Positions 14,101 through 27,474 of a DNA stretch of 64,000 nucleotides are shown in pieces. The stretch is taken from positions 248,001 through 312,000 of the forward strand of contig JAPYMA010000597.1 in assembly GCA_035041965.1 (NCBI GenBank), given 5' to 3'. Numbering within the stretch: the stretch's first letter is position 1; each line of letters opens with the position of its first letter. The stretch comes from Anisakis pegreffii (Eukaryota; Nematoda; Chromadorea; Rhabditida; Anisakidae). A model generated the notes under the pieces. It made no database searches, was not told where the DNA came from, and saw only the letters and a list, made by a program, of their open reading frames with translations. Position numbers and translations under genes: made by a program.

Positions 14101-15105
14101 AAACTCTGTAACAGAATGACATGAAACTGAAATCATTTAACAAATATTCGCTGAATGGTTCACCGATAATGGAAGAAATAAAGAGTTGAAAATAAATCGA
14201 CAAGCAAACAACAGAACGATAAAACAATCCAACCGAACTAAAACAACCCACATCATCTGCTCTCTGCATTAGTGTACTTAAGCGACACTCGTTTTCCTCA
14301 CGACACCTAGCGCAGTGTTCCGATGGAAGAATGTGACTTCGAACAAACTGCGCGTCTGAAGCGAACTCGGTGGGTCTTTCCGTATCATCCACACAATACG
14401 CTACCAAACAAACGAAATGTGAACTGCAATGTTGACACGAAATAAAATATGCAGAGAATTTGAAAATTAAAAGAATGATTTTGCATTATCACACCGAATG
14501 AATCCAAACTCAGCACTTCATTTGAGCTACTCATTTTGAATGATCCACAAGAAACTCAGCATTACTATATCAAATCTTCAAACATATTCAATAAGAAAAG
14601 ACTACAATTTAAAAAATCTATTACTCTATCATACAATCAGTTCATTGAAACTATCCTTGTTAACCTTCTGTACACTTCAAAATGATATACAAAAACCGTT
14701 TGATAATGGCAAACTATAGCCAGTTCGTATTCTGCATGAATGTTCAAGAATCTACCGTCCAGCTTCCAGTTGTACGACTCGTCGACTCTGTGAGAGCGGT
14801 AACATCCTCGCTTCGATACACCCGTTCGAGTCAATTTTCAACGAACGATCACCATAACTCCACAAGTGTCCTTCGTCATCCATCACGCACACCTGGCGTT
14901 CTGATGCAGCCACTTGACGAACACAAATTGCTCTAAATTTTGTGCTTCGCTTCAAATCAGTATCAATGAACTTCGATCAGACAACACGTCTTAATTATCA
15001 TTATAATCAAAATTATTACATCCAGTGTCACATGGAATTAATGTTTATATTCAACAATGTCTTAATATTACTTTACCAGAATTGTTATGGTTATTGATAT
15101 CACTG

Positions 15106-15155
<50 letters not shown>

Positions 15156-16229
15156 CTGTACATCTATGACTGGCATTGTTCTAGCTGTTGTTCTCATAAT
15201 GATATCCAGATATCGTTAGATACTACTGAGGATTCAATCGGCTCAGGTTGTTGTCGTTGTGATTATTCGTAATAATTCATTAAGTTTACTTACTCGTTTG
15301 AAGTAACCGTAATTCCATGCGGACATATGGCCAATGGTGCGACCAATTTGATTTCTCTGAATTGCTCAATTTCCTCTGTTTGAATCACACCACATTGTCC
15401 AAAATTGGTTTTGCCGCGTGCAAATAATCGACCATCTTCACTGATCACGAATAAACTCTCAGTAGATGCATAAATATATGAGATCGTTGTGTGGAACAAT
15501 TCCGAATCCTCACTCAGATAGCATTCTGTTCGTCCATTGGGCAATAGCTTCAACTGAAAGCTGCTCTCGTTCATTGCACTCAAATCATTTGTTTGGTGAA
15601 TCGAAAATTTTTTGGAAATCTACTCGGTTTTTCGTACACCACTGCAAAGGTTTTCGCCATCAAAAAGCGAAATAGCTGATTAAGTTTCAACATTAAAAAC
15701 CTTGAGATACTGAAAAAATTTAAAACCAAGGAAATGAAACTAATTAATAAAATGTTGAATTCTAATAATTCAAGCAACGGGTGTTCCCTTCTCAACTTCT
15801 TATCCAGAACATAACATAACAACAAGATGCTTTATGATATCCTATAAGCGGATAATTGTGTTCGCACAATCATTCATTGCTAAATTCTGCAAAACCTGAT
15901 ATTTCTCACTTTATTCGTACTACTGAGCACAGTTCATTGCTTCCGTCTTATTCACAAATATATATCGTTGATCAGAGACTTACAATTTTGCCGTCTAAAA
16001 TGAACAATCGATCAGCATTAAATGCAACAAATCTATCGAGTGCTATCGAATGCGCATCCTTCTTCGTATCACCATCGCATTCCTCATCTGCATTCGTAAC
16101 ACCATCAGCCAGACGGCTCCATTGTGTTTCTTTGTTTACCAACTCGTTACGCTGCCTTGTCGATGTCCATATGATACGCATAAGGGATGAATCCTTAAAT
16201 TTACACTCTCGTAAACATTTAGTTAACAT
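8166..16229 (-). CDS. RCC1-repeat protein with helical region and C-terminal coiled coil (GLO-4/RPGR-like candidate), about 914 aa
   Basis: Exons in transcript order: 16229-15984, 15553-15294, 14932-14756, 14423-14252, 14025-13907, 13643-13399, 12639-12435, 12050-11873, 11498-11328, 11199-10956, 10818-10734, 10527-10348, 9485-9396, 8688-8508, 8357-8166. All junctions keep phase and the total is 2745 nt. Exons 2-4 and 7-9 encode RCC1/BLIP-II blades, for example GELYVWGSNKCGQL and EVWTWGENNVGQLGHND. Between them lie a Cys pair motif (CARCREENEC, about residue 265) and a Ser-rich low-complexity stretch. Residues about 592-760 look alpha-helical. An acidic exon (about 762-791) precedes a coiled coil (about 792-851). 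RCC1 propellers commonly sit in GTPase regulators, and nematode GLO-4 is one such protein needed for gut granules. No DH, VPS9 or kinase domain was recognised, so the family call is inference. The first exon (ATG at 16229) and the last exon (acceptor TTGAAG) are the weakest. The intron at 12640-13398 holds a LINE remnant. Confidence 0.8.
12791..12952 (+). mobile_element. Non-LTR retrotransposon (LINE) C-terminal remnant
   Basis: The plus strand translates to a typical tail found after the reverse transcriptase of many LINEs: AEWYPREIKRPLGRPP, then IRWRDDTAKKLG, and, after an in-frame TAG where Trp is expected, RTEWKCIVASNV and a stop. It lies antisense in an intron of the RCC1-repeat gene. 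Only the last 50 or so codons are left, and the stop shows it is dead. Confidence 0.75.
15100..15154. repeat. (ATT)n microsatellite
   Basis: An uninterrupted run of about 17 ATT units lies in the intron between exons 2 and 3 of the RCC1-repeat gene. Long Tyr or Leu runs read through it are artefacts. Confidence 0.95.
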
Positions 16230-17605
<1,376 letters not shown>

Positions 17606-17767
17606 TGATTTTAAATCACCCGCAATAAGAAACTTCCTTAAAACTTTTTATCAAAATGGAGTGATCCATCTGAATTTAAAGCGAATACTGCATGAATTCA
17701 TAAGAATTGCTTATGATAGAATATAGTAAAACTTACAATAGTTACTTTAATTTAATAGTAACCATGT

Positions 17768-17840
17768 GCCATGATAGCTCAGTCGGGAGAGCGTTAGACT
17801 GAAGATCTAAAGGTCGCCGGTTCGATCCCGGCTCGTGGCA
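17768..17840 (+). tRNA. tRNA-Phe(GAA)
   Basis: A 73-nt cloverleaf with acceptor GCCATGA/TCGTGGC (one G-U pair) and discriminator A. D arm GCTC/GAGC, then G26. Anticodon arm TTAGA-CTGAAGA-TCTAA with anticodon GAA and G37. T arm GCCGG-TTCGATC-CCGGC. There is no intron. It is followed by TTCTTTTATTTT, a likely Pol III terminator. G26 and G37 are known target positions of TRM1- and TRM5-type enzymes. Confidence 0.98.
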
Positions 17841-18828
17841 TTCTTTTATTTTCTTTCAGTCCATTCGAAATTCTGCGACCAATCTCCAGAAACCTTTTGA
17901 TGTTCGTGATCTTGAAGTGCCGCCAGTACCTTGAATAATATACGAGACTGTACAATTCTCAAAAGCATCAATTCTTCAGTCCTTAAAAGAGCTCTTCTAT
18001 CGTCATCCTAAATTCTTAAAACTCGCTCTCCTATCAACACATTCTTAAAATTCCTGAACTATTCAAAAAATCCTTGATATTAAGGCAAATGTCGAACTAA
18101 TATCTGAATATCTCCAAAAACGTTCAGATAGTGTTGTATTTCATCGAGATACTTCAAGAATCTTCAATGACGCTAGGAAATTCGACATCGGTTGAAACTA
18201 TTCCAGTAATAATTTATGCATTCTGATAATATTTAATCACATGAAGTAGCAAAAACAATGTTTCAACATAATACTCTCAAGATGAACGAACAACAACGAC
18301 AGCAACAATTAACAACGATATAAGCAACAACAAAATGAAACGTCTTCTGTCGACAAAACAACACTCAAAACATTTTTTTATGAACGCACGACAACAAATG
18401 AAAATGTCCACAATTAATAATCGCATTCAACATTCACAACAAATGATATAATCACTGATCCAACGGCTGCACAACAATCCACCCATTCACTCACTTTCAA
18501 TGAGGAACGATCGTAGCTTAGAGGACCCATGAAACATCTATCTGATTGGTACTTGAAATTGATGAAGTAAATTCATCGGAATATGAAGTAAACTCATTCT
18601 ACTCACTCGAATTTGTTTAATATCTGCTTTCGGAAAATGTTTCAAGGAGCAATTTTATAAAATTAACACATATCCATCAATGACCAATGATCCCTCAAAC
18701 ACATTTTGAAGTCATCAACCTATATTCTACCATAACCCATTGTAATCAATAATGTTTATCGAAAAAGAGCAATTTCTGTTATAAGATCTTATCGTTTCCT
18801 TGTTTCGCTACGTATTTTAATTTGATCA
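17841..18828. other. Intergenic region between tRNA-Phe and TRMT1; no gene seen
   Basis: AT-rich sequence with CAA/ACA-rich stretches around 18250-18480. It should include the 3' UTR of the minus-strand TRMT1 gene, with AT-rich candidate poly(A) sites just left of 18829. Confidence 0.4.
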
Positions 18829-21800
18829 TTATGTGATGCTGCTGTGACTATTGCTGTCAGACGGCTGTGACGTTTGCTGCACCTGGAAACCAGCTTTCAC
18901 TGAATTCACCGATCCTCGGGCTTTCGCTTTAGGACCCCAATTCTTGCCTTTGTTACATTGAAATCTCAGCATATTGTCCAGCTTACTCTTCGATTGTGCA
19001 TCCGGATGCATTTGAAAACTTATTTGATGGCTGCAAAATGAAGAAAGCTCATTTAGTTCGTTTTCTTTACAATAGAAATGTGTATTTATTGCAGGGAAAC
19101 TGTTCATCGAAGGTCACGACTAAAGAGAATTTCAAAGCTCCAAGTGGAACTTCGAAGCGATAAATGAAACCACTCAGTTCCCAAAAGCCTGAAAATCCGG
19201 CAACTGAAATCGCAGTTCAAAAGATTCTATCATAAGATATTGCCCTTTTAAAGGTTTCAGTTTCACTGATCGTGAATGCTAACCATGAATATAACTAACG
19301 TTATTTCTCCCTCAATTATACGTCGCCCAATACTGTTCTCTTCGAAACGTGACGCTTGAATGTTGTTGTTCTTGGCCTGCAATTGTATAAAGTTTATCTC
19401 AATTCAGACCGAACCGTTTAGAAAGATAATGATCGCAACAACAGAAGGACAACAATGAGCATAGAAAAACCTACAACGGTCCTGACAATATCCCAAAGAA
19501 GTGTCAGTGGTGCGTCAGTTTTCAACGCTTTCGGATTACAATGCGCTATCGAGCATCTGAATCCAGCGTTCAGAATCGCCGATCGCACATTTATTACGCG
19601 TGGCACAGGCGATTTCAGTGTATGCATCAACTGATCGTGCTCATAGTATAACGGTACATCGGGCAATTCCTTAATCGTTGTGCACACTTCAAATCTTGAT
19701 GCCAATTCTAACAACATGTTTGGTGAAATCAAACAAAAACGTGACAATGATAAATTTTATAAAGAACACAAATTTTGATCAAAAAACCGCGAATTCTCGT
19801 TTCAAAAAACTGATAAGGAAAGCATTAACAAAAAAAACGAGAGGAATCAGAACCAACCTCCGTGATCACACTCAGAACACCCAATAAACGATCGAATGTC
19901 TTCAACTTTTTTGCGTCTGGATCTGCATAGAGCCTGAAGCAGAATACGAATAATCTCAAATCTGGTTGCGTCTCAATACAATGCGAAACCGTCTCAATTC
20001 ATGTTTTCATCCATAAGCGACCAGAACTTTCAGAAAATGAATGAATACTGATGTTCAGCCTCGATGAATCAATAACGAACTCGTCACCGTATCTGTCACC
20101 GGCAAGCAACTTCTATTCCAATCGATTACAACAATCAAACACAATTCTGGATGATAGTTCATTACAATAAGAACTTTGCGATGAATCTAACCAGTCAATG
20201 CCTAACCTTTCAATAAGTTTTTTGACAAAGTCGAAATTGTGAATTGGTGCTGAATAAATCGGTCCAGCCATATGAACACTTTGTCCACAGTGAACGCATT
20301 TGCCGTTTGCACCAATCAGTTCGCTCATACTGAATATTGGTGGCGAGAATTTTACACTTTCTCCAACAACAGTCTTCCGAGCGATCGGCATTAACTGTAG
20401 CGAATGACAACCGCTGCACGCGAACACCTGCGAGACTTTCCTTAAATTTCACCCATTTATGTGATCAGCATTACACTCATTCACAAATTTCATTTCATTT
20501 CAATCATTTTTAAAACCGTTCTATCAAAATAAACTGATCAAAAGATTAATTTATAATTGACAGTTGCAAATTTTTTCAAAAATAATTTCGAATTATTAAT
20601 AGTTGTCCACCGACAACTTATTATGATTACGAACTGTGCGTAAGCAATGAATATTCCTTACATTAATATTCTTTTAGTAGAATGAAGCTGATGAAATTCA
20701 ATCAAAATTTGGCGTAACTGAACTGCAATTTTGTCAGAATCCAAATTATTTGTTCATTAATTTGTTCAAATTTCACCAACTACACTATTTGAAGGCAACG
20801 AATTATGGCTTAAAATAAATTCATATGAGAAAATGCTATAAGGAATACGAACGTGACAGAATCCTTGGCTATTTTCGCACTTGTACGAATTCGCACGAAG
20901 ACTCGCACATAAAAGTCAACACTTATCGATAGCAACGGCTCAATATAACGAGCATAACGATTCGCATGTGAGTCGATCGATTTTAAGAGCACCCGAATGG
21001 CCTGAAATGTTTGCCTTTCAACACACACATCAACAGATGTTGTCCACCTGATGAAGGCTTCACACAGTTTTGAGGTAATCAACAAGAAATGAAAATATCA
21101 ATAAAAACACTCACAAATTCATGGCATGATTTGTGTCTAAGTGCCACTGAATCGTACTTGTTATAGCATGCTTCTGGTGTATTCCCACATAGAACAGCCA
21201 TATCGGTACATGTTACCATTAGGATTCCTTCAATTAAATTATTCTCCTTTAACGATAAGAAATAAATCCAGATTCATCAAACTATATCTACTATCAGCGA
21301 ATTCTCCACGACAACAAGTGACTGCAAAAATACATCAATCCACAAAACCTACCACGATCTGCGACTGCCTGTACAGCAGAATCCAGAAATACAGATGCAG
21401 ACCCATACGGATCTAAGTCAATTGCGTGAAATCGCTTGTCTACACTACGATGTTCCATCATTGCTAATCTGTAAAATTCAAAACAAATTCACATTTTACT
21501 TTGATGTAAACATTTCTCGCTTAATTCCAGAGAATATCCAAAAAAAAACAAATAATTTTCTGAAAACAAATTCGTTCCCCGCAAAAAAAGACTTCAAAAG
21601 CAAAAACCAAGCGAACCACATACACAGCATCACCGAATCGAGAGGTGACAATATCTTGCACACCATTCTCCACTATATTTTTATTGATCGTTTCAACCGC
21701 TTGTTCTGAGAAATCATTCGCCAATACTTTTGAAATGTGCTTTACCTGAATTTAAGCTCGCTGAACAAATCTCTTCAAGATATGGACGTCGTATCCATGC

Positions 21801-23250
21801 AAGCCTTCACGATAACGATAAAATTAGTGATCTAATGATTAAGAAAACACTTTAATTTTCAGATTAGAAATGAGCACATCGCCATTTGATCCCACTCAAA
21901 ATATCACAATCCCAAAAAATAATCATCAAAATAACAGAATTTTAGCATTAAACTATGCGCAATTCCCATCAGAATGCATCACTCATAAAATAGAGGTGAA
22001 CCATATGCGGAATATATACTCAGCAAAATCACTCACCTCTTTAGCAAATCGTATCGCCCGAAGACCACTCGCAGAGAGCGCATCAAGAATACGAATATTC
22101 CCGTCCTTAACAAACATTTGCGAATTATGAAAATATCAATGGAAACTCACAAATTCATGGCATGATTTGTGTTTAATCGTAAGTGTCACTGAATCGTAAA
22201 ATTCAACGAAACAAATACGGCAGACGAATATATGATTTTAGGTATGACAATGGAATCAAATAGGTTTCATCGAAGCAATATTGAATAAAACAAAATTATC
22301 ACTAATCTAAAATCCAATTTTGTAATGAACAGAAGAATATGAACTAAGAGAACTAAAATGAGAATTGCACTTTTCATATAGAAAACATGATCACTAAACT
22401 ATTCCTTGCTCTTCACTCACGAATTATTTCACATATTCCTGCACAAACGTTTAATCGATTTTAAAACAATGCCACTTATACTCTATGTAATACTCAAAAC
22501 TATGCAAATTCTTCATGAAACATTCTCCTAGTATTTGAAAATGTTCAAAAAACCTCATTCATATTAATACAGAATAACAACGAATGAACCTCAACAAACT
22601 GTACTTTTCTGGCTTTTTTAACTAATGGTTCCCCGTTCGCCTCTTCAGATTTTCGTTTCTTCAGATCTTCCCGATAATCAGCGCAGAACTGTTGCAAGAC
22701 TGTAACGCTGAAAAGACTGCTTCAATAAAACAATTGATCAGAAGGCTCCTTGGACGTGACTAAAATTGTGCGAACAAAAATTTCAATAGAATGTCAAACT
22801 ATATGTTAAGAATAATTTCAACAAATGAAATTTTGAGTCACAAAAAATGAAAAAGAAGAAAAATCTGAAAAAAAATGAAAAAGTAATGTTCGAAAAAGTC
22901 TCAGAAAACAATTGAACTATCTTAAAGAATGTGAATTGATGAAAGGTTATGTTCATTGAATAATCTCCTTATCATGGCGACAATAAAATTATCATAGTAT
23001 CGATAAAAAATTGACGAGACGGGACGATTCGAATGAAGAGAATCACTGCAAAAACGAACGTCAGGTCTCGATTGAACTCCTGAACCGGATTGTAGAACGC
23101 ACTCGACGGTCCCGAAAACGTGATTTTGGCTTGTCCTTCAACTATTGTACTTTTCTGCTGCTGCTGCACTGATGATGACCCATTCGTTTTATCCATCCCA
23201 ACTTGGTCACCACCACCATTATCAGTCGACTTCAAATCGCCTGACGACAT
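18829..23250 (-). CDS. TRMT1: tRNA (guanine(26)-N(2))-dimethyltransferase, 550 aa
   Basis: Twelve exons in transcript order: 23250-23060, 22707-22590, 22105-22037, 21745-21624, 21468-21353, 21227-21115, 21001-20849, 20427-20207, 19933-19858, 19669-19475, 19376-19300, 19030-18829 (1653 nt, all phases consistent). The enzyme methylates G26 of tRNAs using S-adenosylmethionine. Visible family marks, in order: [13 protein letters not shown] and [13 protein letters not shown] near the N terminus; SAM-binding [16 protein letters not shown] (about 110-125); [12 protein letters not shown]; the catalytic-type motif [12 protein letters not shown] (about 182); [11 protein letters not shown]; a CxxC...CxxC zinc site (CSGC, CVHC, about 298-345); [15 protein letters not shown]; and the basic NWGPKAKAR near the C terminus. 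The length fits the family (about 530-660). The exon 2 donor has an alternative 15 nt upstream. The intron between exons 2 and 3 carries a copy of part of exon 6. The start ATG is well placed before the conserved N terminus. Confidence 0.95.
22129..22198 (-). repeat. Duplicated fragment of TRMT1 exon 6 and its donor, in a TRMT1 intron
   Basis: This 70-bp piece closely matches 21091-21156, which is the 3' end of exon 6 with its GTGAGT donor and the start of the next intron. Read on the minus strand it still gives YDSV...HKSCHEF, with a small internal insertion. It sits in the intron between exons 2 and 3, just upstream of exon 3. Confidence 0.85.
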
Positions 23251-24422
23251 ACTCTCCGTACTTGATATTCTCTTAAACAGATCACAACTGAGATCATAAA
23301 CACTAACTTTGATTGATCAACTTAAAAAATACATCTACCATGAAGTCATAATTTTATATGGATTCATTAGAGAATTCCTGTTGGTTGCTTTGGAGAAATC
23401 GCTGACAGACAATGAATCTATTGTATGAAATACAATGTATTTGATACAATGTATTCATTGATTGTATCAAATACATTGTATTAAATAAATATCAAATACA
23501 AATCGCTCACAATACTTGTATCAAACCACTATTGTCATTTGAACGATCGGATCCAGCAACAGTGTATCATAATCATTTGATAACCATGATGCCATTTGAA
23601 CTAGTCACAATATAAATACCCTACTATTGTAATACTCTATCATGTAAAGCATCATTCCGTTTATTCATAATATTATTAGTCACAATATTCTATATATTAC
23701 TAATGTAATAATATGGTGTTTCAAACACTCACAATGCTGTATCCGATCACCGCAGGCTTGCACCGCACTGCTTTTAAAATCAGGCGACGACTCGAGCCAG
23801 AAAACAGAGTAAACCTGAGCAATTCCACTGGAATATGCACCGTTTTGTCTGTAAAGAACTTAAGTTTTTTACGAAGTTCCTAATTTTAAGAATGTATCAC
23901 GTTTCGCTTTCGTTCTATAGGTTCAGAATCTCCTCAGATCATGCCTCTGATCAATGCCACCTTATCCAAACCTCCATTAAAAGAAATGTTTGGCTGATGA
24001 AGTCTTATATCTTCATTCTTTCAAATCAAAAAACACACCCAAATAAATTCTCTTTGCATGCAATATTGCAGTCGGTAAATGCCTTCAGTCATTCAGTGTA
24101 TGAACAGATGCCATATTGGACAGTGAACAATTATGAAACAAAATCTTTATTAGCGTTTAATTCAACCAAAGATACACATCATCCTCAACAATGAATAAAC
24201 GAGAATTAATAAAAATAAATATGAACAAAGTATTATTTCATTCAACGGATACAACATTCAAAAGTTTAACATAAACAGATCATAACATTACAAATAAAAC
24301 GAAAACATTTGATGAACTATTCGAAGAGTCAATGCTAAGGAAAGACTCAATCGGACTTGTCTCATACGACATTCACAACGACTGTACCGATATCGTCGGC
24401 CCTGCGACCTACCAGCCAATGC
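23251..24422. other. TRMT1 upstream region; palindrome, no firm gene
   Basis: It holds the likely promoter of TRMT1 and a perfect 22-bp inverted repeat (23429-23450 and 23461-23482). A 119-codon plus-strand ORF (23835-24194) has no recognisable domain and no supported splicing, so I do not call it a gene. Confidence 0.45.
23429..23482. repeat. Perfect 22-bp inverted repeat, 10-nt loop
   Basis: The arm AATACAATGTATTTGATACA(AT) at 23429-23450 is exactly complementary to 23461-23482. The arms are themselves rich in ATTGTAT repeats. It lies 180 bp upstream of the TRMT1 start codon. Confidence 0.9.
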
Positions 24423-25116
24423 CTATTGTCGCATCAAATCGTCACTATCCTCGAGCGCTATCACCATCTTATTGTGACGAATTGACAATAAAAATTGCAA
24501 CGTTGTTGACGAGCTCGTTAAGCTTGCAGTGTTCTTATTTGCATAGTCACTGAAATTTCATATTATTATTCCTTATTAAGATAGATTCGGGTCAATAAAC
24601 TTTTTTAGAGAGCTAAAAATTATCTTCCTTCTTTACCAGAGTAGCTTTTCTTTCAGTTTTCGGCTCAAATATGAATATATTACTAGCCGTGAAAATCTTA
24701 GTTAACATGCAACAATAACAATTTTTCCCCACTAAAACTTGATTTTATTCATAATAATGCCAAAATTGGCATAAAAAGGAACACTACTATCACATTTTTG
24801 ATAAAAAACTGCAGTTGCAGCAACCTCAACATGAACTGAGAGAGAACGATAAAACAATAATCTATGAAACAATAATCAGAATATGTAATACTTCAAAATG
24901 AACTTTGAAGAATTCAATCCTAAAAGATAATATCCGAATGAAACGATGTCAACTTACAAGAGCTCTTCGTGTTTATTTCCTTGTCGAAGCCATGCCCATG
25001 ACTCAACCCGTTTCAGTGTCGTTTTCCACTTTAAGATTCTACTTTTCCTTTTCCTCTTGTTCACGTATCCGACTGCATCGTTCATTCAGTCCATACTGTT
25101 CTACGTGTCTTTCCAT
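24423..25116 (-). CDS. Possible two-exon microgene, 57 aa
   Basis: Tentative model. Exon 1 is 25116-25043 (ATG at 25116, donor GTAGAA) and exon 2 is 24522-24423 (acceptor CTGCAAG, stop TAG). Phases fit (2 nt plus 1 nt). The N-terminal half is charged (RIREQEEKE) and the C-terminal half contains LQFLLSIRHNKM. No family is recognised. Short length and a weak acceptor make chance a real alternative. Confidence 0.25.
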
Positions 25117-26680
25117 ATCGTTTCAACAATCAGACTATAAAATAAAATATTTCTCTTCGTCGTCATAATACAATACTGAAATTAATAATTCAAATCTGCA
25201 AAAATTTCCGCCACTAAACCCGCGAAATTTCGATCTATGTTTAAGAATCGAAGACGGTGAAGTTATTAAAATATGTCAAATTTCGAAGCCAACAAAATAA
25301 ACATGCCAAAATAAGGTTATTGAAGTAATTAATGAGTGATGTGGAAGTAATTTAATGGAAAAATAATGGCGTAAACGAAACGTCTTAACAACACACGAGC
25401 TCAGCGTGAAATTGATAAGAGCGTTTGAACAAGTGATCAAATGAATGAATAATTAGGGCTTATGATTCGTAGTGGATAAGACTACGCTATATCGGAGAAG
25501 TACGCAAATGAAATGCTCTTATCTCTTATGAATTGAATGTTTTCGTCCATTATGAATGCGTTTTTCATTCTTCCGATGCAAACAAAGTATTAAAGAAGTT
25601 CCCTCTTCTCTATTGGCATGTCTTAGTTTGCTTATGGCGATCAGCAATTTATTACGAGAAAATATGCAAGGTCTATTAGGTCACTTCTAATCCAACAGTA
25701 CTTCTTTTAAAACTTCAATACTGATTGAAAAATGGAAATTCAATAACACAGGCAACTCTGTCGAAACAGAACATATTTCATACGATCTTAGTTTCATAGT
25801 TTATAAATTACAATCACAACGGTCACTTGGATCTTCTTGTGTTGATATTTTCGAGAAAAAAATTGAAGATTTCAAAAAATTCAGCGTGACCAATCGTTGC
25901 AATCGGAAATCACGCCTACTTAATCTTAATCAAGCAATCTCAAAGGCGAACAGTACCTTTGTTTTCCTCCACCTCAACTGATCAATCAGTCGTTCGGGTA
26001 TTGTTGGGTGGTGATTTCGTTAATCTCAACTCTTCTCACATCTCCAAAATTTGAGTTTGAGTTTCTGTTGTGGAATACGGCTCCGTGTAAACTACACAAT
26101 ATCCACTTTCAATCCATTTTCTTTTTTTGCAGTTAAATCATCGACAAATCCGAAGAATAGCGTTTGCATTGGATGTGGAAGGGAACCGTTTCATCGCATA
26201 ACATCCACTCGTTCTTTTTTGCGCATCCGTTAAGCCAAAACACCACATCACTGCTGTCCTGCACGAACATGAAAGTCATTGTTGTTCCAATATCGAGAAA
26301 AAACGATCGCTGAGAAATTTTCAAAGCAAAGCGAAGGTAAAGGCATTGGAAGGAGATGATGCAAGGAAATGGACGTGTCATTCAAGCAGGACAAATGACG
26401 AAGATATTGTTTGTGATATGAACCATTCCGATGTCAAATTCTTGTGTTGTGTCAAATTCTACCTTGCTTAGAGGCAATTTATATCAATGGAGCATTGTGA
26501 AAATGTTGAATTCGGAATCCGACAGCTCCCGTTCTAAGGACAAAGAAAACTCCGCACAAAAATGACGGAAAACATCAATCTTCCGTCTTCAACTTGATTC
26601 CAGAAGTCAAAAACGGATAAAAATCTTAAAATAAACGAATGAAAAGAACAAATAATTCAAATTTGGCTCTGTATCAACTG
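25117..26680. other. Gene-poor region; no gene supported
   Basis: AT-rich sequence without a supportable exon chain. Minus-strand 26133-26381 is open for 82 codons (FLDIGTTMTFMFVQDSSD, then NEWMLCDETVPF). It might be transposase-derived, but I could not confirm it. Confidence 0.35.
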
Positions 26681-26689
26681 TGGCAACCT

Positions 26690-27253
26690 GTCACCGCAGT
26701 ATAAATTGGTATGTTCTCAAATGCGGGAATTTCAAAATTTCTAGAAATAACCGTCACAGACAACCCGGCCTGACTGTTTTTAGGGGCCCACTGACCGCTA
26801 GACGGGTGCCGAAGTGCCGTTTCGCGACCAGGGGCCCAGGAAAGAAAAACCCGACTTCCAGTTGGACGAATCTTCGGGTAGAAGACGCTTTATCAACCCT
26901 GACTAATCCGAGCTGACAAGTCATCCACTGCCCAAAGCACCAGAGCGACGGCTGTCAATAGATTAGCACAAACACCTCCCCAAACCCGCCCAATTTCCGC
27001 GAAGACACTGACAGCCTCGATCTCTGGTTGCAACTGGAAGTCAGGTTAATACCGCCTAGCTAGTGAATGCCTCGCCGTTACTAGTGACTCAAATTTCATT
27101 ATGCGGAAAATAAAGTCTGATTGATCCGTCCGCAAACAATGCATAATCCTACGCATGCGACAGTCATTCACTAGCCGGACAGTACCGATTGAAAGAGCTC
27201 TTATAACCACACGAGGTGGCCGGAAGGCGAAGTTCCGTAAAGAGCTCTTTCAG
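26690..27253. mobile_element. GC-rich island of foreign composition, probable decayed repeat
   Basis: The GC content is clearly above the surrounding sequence. It contains repeated GGGGCCC patches and ends with an inverted repeat (GAAAGAGCTCTT at about 27191 against AAGAGCTCTTTC at about 27241) around a GC-rich loop. An A-rich tandem repeat follows immediately, as in the tails of some retroelements. The plus strand is open at 26680-26916 but shows no domain. Element class unknown. Confidence 0.45.
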
Positions 27254-27255
27254 AA

Positions 27256-27370
27256 ATGAAAAACAACAATAAAAACAAACGAAAAGTAATAATAAAAATA
27301 AACGAAAAACAACAACAAAAACAAACGAAAAGTAACAACAAAAATAAACGAAAAATAACAATAACAATAC
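27256..27370. repeat. A-rich minisatellite, about 23-bp unit
   Basis: About four to five copies of a unit like AACAAAAACAAACGAAAAGT with AAT/AAC variation. It abuts the GC-rich island and is followed by CATATCACA-rich low-complexity sequence to about 27530. Confidence 0.85.
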
Positions 27371-27474
27371 CCCCTCCCCGAAACTTTTACGCTTTTTACA
27401 TAATTCACGTAAAAAAAGGAAAATATAAAAAATATCACAACATATAACACATATCACATGCACCACAAATCATA

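Noticed and set aside
15025..15272. ORFs with long Tyr or Leu runs
   Set aside because: They are translations of the ATT microsatellite within an intron.
23835..24194. 119-aa ORF
   Set aside because: No domain, no splice partners, and a biased composition typical of intergenic AT-rich DNA.
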